Below are positions 10,333 to 21,838 of a DNA stretch of 64,000 bases, one piece after another. The DNA comes from Karalla daura (lineage: Eukaryota; Chordata; Actinopteri; Chaetodontiformes; Leiognathidae): assembly GCA_029224185.1 (NCBI GenBank), contig CM055190.1, positions 22,012,620-22,076,619 on the forward strand, written 5' to 3'. The notes under the pieces are model-generated. The model made no database searches, had not been told where the DNA came from, and worked only from the letters and a program-made list of their open reading frames with translations. Numbering within the stretch: the stretch's first letter is position 1; each line of letters opens with the position of its first letter. Position numbers and translations under genes: made by a program.

Positions 10333-13300
10333 AAACGACCACCCCGGACCTGTCGTTTCGGCCGGGATCCCGACCCCGAGCGAGCGAGCTCAAACCCACG
10401 ATTTGGGGTGTGAGCCGCCTCCGGGGTGGCCAACGCTCACTGGAAAAAGCAAGCCCGAGGCCGGGAGTGGTCCCGGAGCTGAGATATTAACACTCGCCGA
10501 AAGTGAAAAAAACGACCACCCCGGACCTGTCGTTTCGGCCGGGATCCCGACCCCGAGCGAGCGAGCTCAAACCCACGATTTGGGGTGTGAGCCGCCTCCG
10601 GGGTGGCCAACGCTCACTGGAAAAAGCAATCCCGAGGCCAGGTGTGGTCCCGGAGCTGAGATATTAACACTCGCCAAAAGTGAAAAAAACGACCACCCCG
10701 GACCTGTCGTTTCGGCCGGGATCCCGACCCCGAGCGAGCGAGCTCAAACCCACGATTTGGGGTTTGAGCCGCCTCCGGGGTGGCCAACGCTCACTGGAAA
10801 AAGCAATCCCGAGGCCGGGAGTGGTCCCGGAGCTGAGATATTAACACTCGCCGAAAGTGAAAAAAACGACCACCCCGGACCTGTCGTTTCGGCCGGGATC
10901 CCGACCCCGAGCGAGCGAGCTCAAACCCACGATTTGGGGTGTGAGCCGCCTCCGGGGTGGCCAACGCTCACTGGAAAAAGCAATCCCGAGGCCAGGTGTG
11001 GTCCCGGAGCTGAGATATTAACACTCGCCGAAAGTGAAAAAAACGACCACCCCGGACCTGTCGTTTCGGCCGGGATCCCGACCCCGAGCGAGCGAGCTCA
11101 AACCCACGATTTGGGGTGTGAGCCGCCTCCGGGGTGGCCAACGCTCACTGGAAAAAGCAATCCCGAGGCCGGGTGTGGTCCCGGAGCTGAGATATTAACA
11201 CTCGCCGAAAGTGAAAAAAACGACCACCCCGGACCTGTCGTTTCGGCCGGGATGCCGACCCCGAGCGAGCGAGCTCAAACCCACGATTTGGGGTGTGAGC
11301 CGCCTCCGGGGTGGCCAACGCTCACTGGAAAAAGCAATCCCGAGGCCAGGTGTGGTCCCGGAGCTGAGATATTAACACTCGCCGAAAGTGAAAAAAACGA
11401 CCACCCCGGACCTGTCGTTTCGGCCGGGATGCCGACCCCGAGCGAGCGAGCTCAAACCCACGATTTGGGGTGTGAGCCGCCTCCGGGGTGGCCAACGCTC
11501 ATTGGAAAAAGCAATCCCGAGGCCGGGAGTGGTCCCGGAGCTGAGATATTAACACTCGCCGAAAGTGAAAAAAACGACCACCCCGGACCTGTCGTTTTGG
11601 CCGGGATGCCGACCCCGAGCGAGCGAGCTCAAACCCACGATTTTGGGTGTGAGCCGCCTCCGGGGTGGCCAACGCTCACTGGAAAAAGCAATCCCGAGGC
11701 CAGGTGTGGTCCCGGAGCTGAGATATTAACACTCGCCGAAAGTGAAAAAAACGACCACCCCGGACCTGTCGTTTCGGCCGGGATGCCGACCCCGAGCGAG
11801 CGAGCTCAAACCCACGATTTGGGGTGTGAGCCGCCTCCGGGGTGGCCAACGCTCACTGGAAAAAGCAATCCCGAGGCCGGGAGTGGTCCCGGAGCTGAGA
11901 TATTAACACTCGCCGAAAGTGAAAAAAACGACCACCCCGGACCTGTCGTTTCGGCCGGGATCCCGACCCCGAGCGAGCGAGCTCAAACCCACGATTTGGG
12001 GTGTGAGCCGCCTCCGGGGTGGCCAACGCTCACTGGAAAAAGCAATCCCGAGGCCGGGAGTGGTCCCGGAGCTGAGATATTAACACTCGCCGAAAGTGAA
12101 AAAAACGACCACCCCGGACCTGTCGTTTCGGCCGGGATCCCGACCCCGAGCGAGCGAGCTCAAACCCACGATTTGGGGTGTGAGCCGCCTCCGGGGTGGC
12201 CAACGCTCACTGGAAAAAGCAATCCCGAGGCCAGGTGTGGTCCCGGAGCTGAGATATTAACACTCGCCGAAAGTGAAAAAAACGACCACCCCGGACCTGT
12301 CGTTTCGGCCGGGATCCCGACCCAGAGCGAGCGAGCTCAAACCCACGATTTGGGGTGTGAGCCGCCTCCGGGGTGGCCAACGCTCACTGGAAAAAGCAAT
12401 CCCGAGGCCGGGTGTGGTCCCGGAGCTGAGATATTAACACTCGCCGAAAGTGAAAAAAACGACCACCCCGGACCTGTCGTTTCGGCCGGGATGCCGACCC
12501 CGAGCGAGCGAGCTCAAACCCACGATTTGGGGTGTGAGCCGCCTCCGGGGTGGCCAACGCTCACTGGAAAAAGCAATCCCGAGGCCAGGTGTGGTCCCGG
12601 AGCTGAGATATTAACACTCGCCGAAAGTGAAAAAAACGACCACCCCGGACCTGTCGTTTCGGCCGGGATGCCGACCCCGAGCGAGCGAGCTCAAACCCAT
12701 GATTTGGGGTGTGAGCCGCCTCCGGGGTGGCCAACGCTCACTGGAAAAAGCAATCCCGAGGCCGGGAGTGGTCCCGGAGCTGAGATATTAACACTCGCCG
12801 AAAGTGAAAAAAACGACCACCCCGGACCTGTCGTTTTGGCCGGGATGCCGACCCCGAGCGAGCGAGCTCAAACCCACGATTTTGGGTGTGAGCCGCCTCC
12901 GGGGTGGCCAACGCTCACTGGAAAAAGCAATCCCGAGGCCAGGTGTGGTCCCGGAGCTGAGATATTAACACTCGCCGAAAGTGAAAAAAACGACCACCCC
13001 GGACCTGTCGTTTCGGCCGGGATGCCGACCCCGAGCGAGCGAGCTCAAACCCACGATTTGGGGTGTGAGCCGCCTCCGGGGTGGCCAACGCTCACTGGAA
13101 AAAGCAATCCCGAGGCCGGGAGTGGTCCCGGAGCTGAGATATTAACACTCGCCGAAAGTGAAAAAAACGACCACCCCGGACCTGTCGTTTCGGCCAGGAT
13201 CCCGACCCCGAGCGAGCGAGCTCAAACCCACGATTTGGGGTGTGAGCCGCCTCCGGGGTGGCCAACGCTCACTGGAAAAAGCAATCCCGAGGCCGGGTGT

Positions 13301-13926
13301 GGTCCCGGAGCTGAGATATTAACACTCGCCGAAAGTGAAAAAAACGACCACCCCGGACCTGTCGTTTCGGCCGGGATCCCGACCCCGAGCGAGCGAGCTC
13401 AAACCCATGATTTGGGGTGTGAGCCGCCTCCGGGGTGGCCAACGCTCACTGGAAAAAGCAATCCCGAGGCCGGGTGTGGTCCCGGAGCTGAGATATTAAC
13501 ACTCGCCGAAAGTGAAAAAAACGACCACCCCGGACCTGTCGTTTCGGCCGGGATGCCGACCCCGAGCGAGCGAGCTCAAACCCACGATTTGGGGTGTGAG
13601 CCGCCTCCGGGGTGGCCAACGCTCACTGGAAAAAGCAATCCCGAGGCCAGGTGTGGTCCCGGAGCTGAGATATTAACACTCGCCGAAAGTGAAAAAAACG
13701 ACCACCCCGGACCTGTCGTTTCGGCCGGGATCCCGACCCCGAGCGAGCGAGCTCAAACCCACGATTTGGGGTGTGAGCCGCCTCCGGGGTGGCCAACGCT
13801 CACTGGAAAAAGCAATCCCGAGGCCGGGAGTGGTCCCGGAGCTGAGATATTAACACTCGCCGAAAGTGAAAAAAACGACCACCCCGGACCTGTCGTTTCG
13901 GCCGGGATCCCGACCCCGAGCGAGCA

Positions 13927-15242
13927 AGCTCAAACCCACGATTTGGGGTGTGAGCCGCCTCCGGGGTGGCCAACGCTCACTGGAAAAAGCAATCCCGAGG
14001 CCGGGAGTGGTCCCGGAGCTGAGATATTAACACTCGCCGAAAGTGAAAAAAACGACCACCCCGGACCTGTCGTTTTGGCCGGGATGCCGACCCCGAGCGA
14101 GCGAGCTCAAACCCACGATTTGGGGTGTGAGCCGCCTCCGGGGTGGCCAACGCTCACTGGAAAAAGCAATCCCGAGGCCAGGTGTGGTCCCGGAGCTGAG
14201 ATATTAACACTCGCCGAAAGTGAAAAAAACGACCACCCCGGACCTGTCGTTTCGGCCGGGATGCCGACCCCGAGCGAGCGAGCTCAAACCCACGATTTGG
14301 GGTGTGAGCCGCCTCCGGGGTGGCCAACGCTCACTGGAAAAAGCAATCCCGAGGCAAGGTGTGGTCCTGGAGCTGAGATATTAACACTCGCCGAAAGTGA
14401 AAAAAACGACCACCCCGGACCTGTCGTTTTGGCCGGGATGCCGACCCTGAGCGAGCGAGCTCAAACCCACGAATTGGGGTGTGAGCTGCCTCCGGGGTGG
14501 CCAACGCTCACTGGAAAAAGCAATCCCGAGGCCGGGTGTGGTCCTGGAGCTGAGATATTAACACTCGCCGAAAGTGAAAAAAACGACCACCCCGGACCTG
14601 TCGTTTTGGCCGGGATGCCGACCCCGAGCGAGCGAGCTCAAACCCACGATTTGGGGTGTGAGCCGCCTCCGGGGTGGCCAACGCTCACTGGAAAAAGCAA
14701 TCCCGAGGCCAGGTGTGGTCCCGGAGCTGAGATATTAACACTCGCCAAAAGTGAATAAAAACGACCACCCCGGACCTGTCGTTTCGGCCGGGATCCCGAC
14801 CCCGAGCGAGCGAGCTCAAACCCACGATTTGGGGTGTGAGCCGCCTCCGGGGTGGCCAACGCTCACTGGAAAAAGCAAGCCCGAGGCCGGGAGTGGTCCC
14901 GGAGCTGAGATATTAACACTCGCCGAAAGTGAAAAAAACGACCACCCCGGACCTGTCGTTTCGGCCGGGATCCCGACCCCGAGCGAGCGAGCTCAAACCC
15001 ACGATTTGGGGTGTGAGCCGCCTCCGGGGTGGCCAACGCTCACTGGAAAAAGCAATCCCGAGGCCAGGTGTGGTCCCGGAGCTGAGATATTAACACTCGC
15101 CGAATGTGAAAAAAACGACCACCCCGGACCTGTCGTTTCGGCCGGGATGCCGACCCCGAGCGAGCGAGCTCAAACCCACGATTTGGGGTGTGAGCCGCCT
15201 CCGGGGTGGCCAACGCTCACTGGAAAAAGCAATCCCGAGGCC
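13927..15242 (+). repeat. Duplicated block, right copy (matches 8,969-10,284)
   Basis: Second copy of the block described at 8,969. It starts just after GAGCAAGCTC at 13,926, a variant in the extra SAGI monomer found only in this copy. It ends where GCCGGGAGT replaces GCCAGGTGT at 15,243. It includes the inserted-T site at 14,756, so that site travelled with the block. Confidence 0.85.
14756..14758 (+). other. Inserted-T site 3 (+1)
   Basis: Same haplotype. It lies in the 28-monomer-offset copy of the block holding site 1 (offset 4,958 bp). Confidence 0.92.
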
Positions 15243-16172
15243 GGGAGTGGTCCCGGAGCTGAGATATTAACACTCGCCGAAAGTGAAAAAAACGACCACC
15301 CCGGACCTGTCGTTTCGGCCGGGATCCCGACCCCGAGCGAGCGAGCTCAAACCCACGAATTGGGGTGTGAGCTGCCTCCGGGGTGGCCAACGCTCACTGG
15401 AAAAAGCAATCCCGAGGCCGGGAGTGGTCCCGGAGCTGAGATATTAACACTCGCCAAAAGTGAAAAAAACGACCACCCCGGACCTGTCGTTTCGGCCGGG
15501 ATCCCGACCCCGAGCGAGCGAGCTCAAACCCACGATTTGGGGTGTGAGCCGCCTCCGGGGTGGCCAACGCTCACTGGAAAAAGCAATCCCGAGGCCGGGA
15601 GTGGTCCCGGAGCTGAGATATTAACACTCGCCGAAAGTGAAAAAAACGACCACCCCGGACCTGTCGTTTCGGCCGGGATCCCGACCCCGAGCGAGCGAGC
15701 TCAAACCCACGATTTGGGGTGTGAGCCGCCTCCGGGGTGGCCAACGCTCACTGGAAAAAGCAATCCCGAGGCCGGGTGTGGTCCCGGAGCTGAGATATTA
15801 ACACTCGCCGAAAGTGAAAAAAACGACCACCCCGGACCTGTCGTTTCGGCCGGGATGCCGACCCCGAGCGAGCGAGCTCAAACCCACGATTTCGGGTGTG
15901 AGCCGCCTCCGGGGTGGCCAACGCTCACTGGAAAAAGCAATCCCGAGGCCAGGTGTGGTCCCGGAGCTGAGATATTAACACTCGCCGAAAGTGAAAAAAA
16001 CGACCACCCCGGACCTGTCGTTTTGGCCGGGATGCCGACCCCGAGCGAGCGAGCTCAAACCCACGATTTGGGGTGTGAGCCGCCTCCGGGGTGGCCAACG
16101 CTCACTGGAAAAAGCAATCCCGAGGCCAGGTGTGGTCCCGGAGCTGAGATATTAACACTCGCCAAAAGTGAA

Positions 16173-16175
16173 TAA
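16173..16175 (+). other. Inserted-T site 4 (+1)
   Basis: Same haplotype, eight monomers after site 3. It is part of the 1,417-bp tandem duplication. Confidence 0.92.
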
Positions 16176-16650
16176 AAACGACCACCCCGGACCTGTCGTT
16201 TCGGCCGGGATCCCGACCCCGAGCGAGCGAGCTCAAACCCACGATTTGGGGTGTGAGCCGCCTCCGGGGTGGCCAACGCTCACTGGAAAAAGCAAGCCCG
16301 AGGCCGGGAGTGGTCCCGGAGCTGAGATATTAACACTCGCCGAAAGTGAAAAAAACGACCACCCCGGACCTGTCGTTTCGGCCGGGATCCCGACCCCGAG
16401 CGAGCGAGCTCAAACCCACGATTTGGGGTGTGAGCCGCCTCCGGGGTGGCCAACGCTCACTGGAAAAAGCAATCCCGAGGCCAGGTGTGGTCCCGGAGCT
16501 GAGATATTAACACTCGCCGAATGTGAAAAAAACGACCACCCCGGACCTGTCGTTTCGGCCGGGATGCCGACCCCGAGCGAGCGAGCTCAAACCCACGATT
16601 TGGGGTGTGAGCCGCCTCCGGGGTGGCCAACGCTCACTGGAAAAAGCAAT

Positions 16651-19182
16651 CCCGAGGCCGGGAGTGGTCCCGGAGCTGAGATATTAACACTCGCCGAAAG
16701 TGAAAAAAACGACCACCCCGGACCTGTCGTTTCGGCCGGGATCCCGACCCCGAGCGAGCGAGCTCAAACCCACGAATTGGGGTGTGAGCTGCCTCCGGGG
16801 TGGCCAACGCTCACTGGAAAAAGCAATCCCGAGGCCGGGAGTGGTCCCGGAGCTGAGATATTAACACTCGCCAAAAGTGAAAAAAACGACCACCCCGGAC
16901 CTGTCGTTTCGGCCGGGATCCCGACCCCGAGCGAGCGAGCTCAAACCCACGATTTGGGGTGTGAGCCGCCTCCGGGGTGGCCAACGCTCACTGGAAAAAG
17001 CAATCCCGAGGCCGGGAGTGGTCCCGGAGCTGAGATATTAACACTCGCCGAAAGTGAAAAAAACGACCACCCCGGACCTGTCGTTTCGGCCGGGATCCCG
17101 ACCCCGAGCGAGCGAGCTCAAACCCACGATTTGGGGTGTGAGCCGCCTCCGGGGTGGCCAACGCTCACTGGAAAAAGCAATCCCGAGGCCGGGTGTGGTC
17201 CCGGAGCTGAGATATTAACACTCGCCGAAAGTGAAAAAAACGACCACCCCGGACCTGTCGTTTCGGCCGGGATGCCGACCCCGAGCGAGCGAGCTCAAAC
17301 CCACGATTTCGGGTGTGAGCCGCCTCCGGGGTGGCCAACGCTCACTGGAAAAAGCAATCCCGAGGCCAGGTGTGGTCCCGGAGCTGAGATATTAACACTC
17401 GCCGAAAGTGAAAAAAACGACCACCCCGGACCTGTCGTTTCGGCCGGGATCCCGACCCCGAGCGAGCGAGCTCAAACCCACGATTTGGGGTGTGAGCCGC
17501 CTCCGGGGTGGCCAACGCTCACTGGAAAAAGCAATCCCGAGGCCGGGTGTGGTCCCGGAGCTGAGATATTAACACTCGCCGAAAGTGAAAAAAACGACCA
17601 CCCCGGACCTGTTGTTTCGGCCGGGATGCCGACCCCGAGCGAGCGAGCTCAAACCCACGATTTCGGGTGTGAGCCGCCTCCGGGGTGGCCAACGCTCACT
17701 GGAAAAAGCAATCCCGAGGCCAGGTGTGGTCCCGGAGCTGAGATATTAACACTCGCCAAAAGTGAAAAAAACGACCACCCCGGACCTGTCGTTTCGGCCG
17801 GGATCCCGACCCCGAGCGAGCGAGCTCAAACCCACGATTTGGGGTGTGAGCCGCCTCCGGGGTGGCCAACGCTCACTGGAAAAAGCAATCCCGAGGCCGG
17901 GAGTGGTCCCGGAGCTGAGATATTAACACTCGCCGAAAGTGAAAAAAACGACCACCCCGGACCTGTCGTTTCGGCCGGGATCCCGACCCCGAGCGAGCGA
18001 GCTCAAACCCACGATTTGGGGTGTGAGCCGCCTCCGGGGTGGCCAACGCTCACTGGAAAAAGCAATCCCGAGGCCGGGAGTGGTCCCGGAGCTGAGATAT
18101 TAACACTCGCCGAAAGTGAAAAAAACGACCACCCCGGACCTGTCGTTTTGGCCGGGATGCCGACCCCGAGCGAGCGAGCTCAAACCCACGATTTGGGGTG
18201 TGAGCCGCCTCCGGGGTGGCCAATGCTCACTGGAAAAAGCAATCCCGAGGCCAGGTGTGGTCCCGGAGCTGAGATATTAACACTCGCCGAAAGTGAAAAA
18301 AACGACCACCCCGGACCTGTCGTTTCGGCCGGGATGCCGACCCCGAGCGAGCGAGCTCAAACCCACGATTTGGGGTGTGAGCCGCCTCCGGGGTGGCCAA
18401 CGCTCACTGGAAAAAGCAATCCCGAGGCCGGGAGTGGTCCCGGAGCTGAGATATTAACACTCGCCGAAAGTGAAAAAAACGACCACCCCGGACCTGTCGT
18501 TTCGGCCGGGATCCCGACCCCGAGCGAGCGAGCTCAAACCCACGATTTGGGGTGTGAGCCGCCTCCGGGGTGGCCAACGCTCACTGGAAAAAGCAATCCC
18601 GAGGCCGGGTGTGGTCCCGGAGCTGAGATATTAACACTCGCCGAAAGTGAAAAAAACGACCACCCCGGACCTGTCGTTTCGGCCGGGATGCCGACCCCGA
18701 GCGAGCGAGCTCAAACCCACGATTTCGGGTGTGAGCCGCCTCCGGGGTGGCCAACGCTCACTGGAAAAAGCAATCCCGAGGCCAGGTGTGGTCCCGGAGC
18801 TGAGATATTAACACTCGCCGAAAGTGAAAAAAACGACCACCCCGGACCTGTTGTTTCGGCCGGGATGCCGACCCCGAGCGAGCGAGCTCAAACCCACGAT
18901 TTGGGGTGTGAGCCGCCTCCGGGGTGGCCAACGCTCACTGGAAAAAGCAATCCCGAGGCCAGGTGTGGTCCCGGAGCTGAGATATTAACACTCGCCAAAA
19001 GTGAAAAAAACGACCACCCCGGACCTGTCGTTTCGGCCGGGATCCCGACCCCGAGCGAGCGAGCTCAAACCCACGATTTGGGGTGTGAGCCGCCTCCGGG
19101 GTGGCCAACGCTCACTGGAAAAAGCAATCCCGAGGCCAGGTGTGGTCCCGGAGCTGAGATATTAACACTCGCCAAAAGTGAA
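16651..19182 (+). repeat. Duplicated 14-monomer block, left copy (matches 19,307-21,838)
   Basis: This 2,532-bp block recurs at an offset of 2,656 bp, which is 15 monomers plus one inserted base. I found no difference at the variant positions I compared, including the silent CCTGTTGTT marks (17,613 with 20,269 and 18,852 with 21,508) and CCAATGCTC (18,222 with 20,878). Left limit: AAT at 16,650 against AAG at 19,306. Right limit: the inserted T at 19,183 is absent at 21,839. The inserted-T allele is therefore present at the end of one copy only. Confidence 0.88.
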
Positions 19183-19185
19183 TAA
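19183..19185 (+). other. Inserted-T site 5 (+1)
   Basis: Same haplotype, 17 monomers after site 4. The paralogous position at 21,839 keeps the ordinary A7 run, which dates the insertion's arrival here relative to the 15-monomer duplication. Confidence 0.92.
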
Positions 19186-19306
19186 AAACGACCACCCCGG
19201 ACCTGTCGTTTCGGCCGGGATCCCGACCCCGAGCGAGCGAGCTCAAACCCACGATTTGGGGTGTGAGCCGCCTCCGGGGTGGCCAACGCTCACTGGAAAA
19301 AGCAAG

Positions 19307-21838
19307 CCCGAGGCCGGGAGTGGTCCCGGAGCTGAGATATTAACACTCGCCGAAAGTGAAAAAAACGACCACCCCGGACCTGTCGTTTCGGCCGGGATCC
19401 CGACCCCGAGCGAGCGAGCTCAAACCCACGAATTGGGGTGTGAGCTGCCTCCGGGGTGGCCAACGCTCACTGGAAAAAGCAATCCCGAGGCCGGGAGTGG
19501 TCCCGGAGCTGAGATATTAACACTCGCCAAAAGTGAAAAAAACGACCACCCCGGACCTGTCGTTTCGGCCGGGATCCCGACCCCGAGCGAGCGAGCTCAA
19601 ACCCACGATTTGGGGTGTGAGCCGCCTCCGGGGTGGCCAACGCTCACTGGAAAAAGCAATCCCGAGGCCGGGAGTGGTCCCGGAGCTGAGATATTAACAC
19701 TCGCCGAAAGTGAAAAAAACGACCACCCCGGACCTGTCGTTTCGGCCGGGATCCCGACCCCGAGCGAGCGAGCTCAAACCCACGATTTGGGGTGTGAGCC
19801 GCCTCCGGGGTGGCCAACGCTCACTGGAAAAAGCAATCCCGAGGCCGGGTGTGGTCCCGGAGCTGAGATATTAACACTCGCCGAAAGTGAAAAAAACGAC
19901 CACCCCGGACCTGTCGTTTCGGCCGGGATGCCGACCCCGAGCGAGCGAGCTCAAACCCACGATTTCGGGTGTGAGCCGCCTCCGGGGTGGCCAACGCTCA
20001 CTGGAAAAAGCAATCCCGAGGCCAGGTGTGGTCCCGGAGCTGAGATATTAACACTCGCCGAAAGTGAAAAAAACGACCACCCCGGACCTGTCGTTTCGGC
20101 CGGGATCCCGACCCCGAGCGAGCGAGCTCAAACCCACGATTTGGGGTGTGAGCCGCCTCCGGGGTGGCCAACGCTCACTGGAAAAAGCAATCCCGAGGCC
20201 GGGTGTGGTCCCGGAGCTGAGATATTAACACTCGCCGAAAGTGAAAAAAACGACCACCCCGGACCTGTTGTTTCGGCCGGGATGCCGACCCCGAGCGAGC
20301 GAGCTCAAACCCACGATTTCGGGTGTGAGCCGCCTCCGGGGTGGCCAACGCTCACTGGAAAAAGCAATCCCGAGGCCAGGTGTGGTCCCGGAGCTGAGAT
20401 ATTAACACTCGCCAAAAGTGAAAAAAACGACCACCCCGGACCTGTCGTTTCGGCCGGGATCCCGACCCCGAGCGAGCGAGCTCAAACCCACGATTTGGGG
20501 TGTGAGCCGCCTCCGGGGTGGCCAACGCTCACTGGAAAAAGCAATCCCGAGGCCGGGAGTGGTCCCGGAGCTGAGATATTAACACTCGCCGAAAGTGAAA
20601 AAAACGACCACCCCGGACCTGTCGTTTCGGCCGGGATCCCGACCCCGAGCGAGCGAGCTCAAACCCACGATTTGGGGTGTGAGCCGCCTCCGGGGTGGCC
20701 AACGCTCACTGGAAAAAGCAATCCCGAGGCCGGGAGTGGTCCCGGAGCTGAGATATTAACACTCGCCGAAAGTGAAAAAAACGACCACCCCGGACCTGTC
20801 GTTTTGGCCGGGATGCCGACCCCGAGCGAGCGAGCTCAAACCCACGATTTGGGGTGTGAGCCGCCTCCGGGGTGGCCAATGCTCACTGGAAAAAGCAATC
20901 CCGAGGCCAGGTGTGGTCCCGGAGCTGAGATATTAACACTCGCCGAAAGTGAAAAAAACGACCACCCCGGACCTGTCGTTTCGGCCGGGATGCCGACCCC
21001 GAGCGAGCGAGCTCAAACCCACGATTTGGGGTGTGAGCCGCCTCCGGGGTGGCCAACGCTCACTGGAAAAAGCAATCCCGAGGCCGGGAGTGGTCCCGGA
21101 GCTGAGATATTAACACTCGCCGAAAGTGAAAAAAACGACCACCCCGGACCTGTCGTTTCGGCCGGGATCCCGACCCCGAGCGAGCGAGCTCAAACCCACG
21201 ATTTGGGGTGTGAGCCGCCTCCGGGGTGGCCAACGCTCACTGGAAAAAGCAATCCCGAGGCCGGGTGTGGTCCCGGAGCTGAGATATTAACACTCGCCGA
21301 AAGTGAAAAAAACGACCACCCCGGACCTGTCGTTTCGGCCGGGATGCCGACCCCGAGCGAGCGAGCTCAAACCCACGATTTCGGGTGTGAGCCGCCTCCG
21401 GGGTGGCCAACGCTCACTGGAAAAAGCAATCCCGAGGCCAGGTGTGGTCCCGGAGCTGAGATATTAACACTCGCCGAAAGTGAAAAAAACGACCACCCCG
21501 GACCTGTTGTTTCGGCCGGGATGCCGACCCCGAGCGAGCGAGCTCAAACCCACGATTTGGGGTGTGAGCCGCCTCCGGGGTGGCCAACGCTCACTGGAAA
21601 AAGCAATCCCGAGGCCAGGTGTGGTCCCGGAGCTGAGATATTAACACTCGCCAAAAGTGAAAAAAACGACCACCCCGGACCTGTCGTTTCGGCCGGGATC
21701 CCGACCCCGAGCGAGCGAGCTCAAACCCACGATTTGGGGTGTGAGCCGCCTCCGGGGTGGCCAACGCTCACTGGAAAAAGCAATCCCGAGGCCAGGTGTG
21801 GTCCCGGAGCTGAGATATTAACACTCGCCAAAAGTGAA
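19307..21838 (+). repeat. Duplicated 14-monomer block, right copy (matches 16,651-19,182)
   Basis: Partner of the block at 16,651. Compared with the region after 16,179, this copy lacks two monomers (the GAATGTGAA monomer and the following SAGM-GS) right after the AAGCCCGAG monomer. A deletion or an unequal junction therefore sits near 19,306. Part of it (from 20,878) is copied again 1,770 bp (10 monomers) downstream from 22,648. Confidence 0.85.

Larger units (their letters stand above)
14546..17440 (+). repeat. Tandem duplication of an 8-monomer block, offset 1,417 bp
   Basis: The segment 14,546-16,023 matches 15,963-17,440 (1,478 bp) at an offset of 1,417, which is 8 monomers plus the inserted T. 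Shared private variants in the same order are the inserted-T site (14,756 and 16,173), AAGCCCGAG, GAATGTGAA (15,105 and 16,522), the CACGAATTGG plus GAGCTGCC monomer, GCCAAAAGTG and GATTTCGGG. The match ends where TTTTGG (16,024) is replaced by TTTCGG (17,441). This looks like one recent unequal exchange. Confidence 0.88.
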
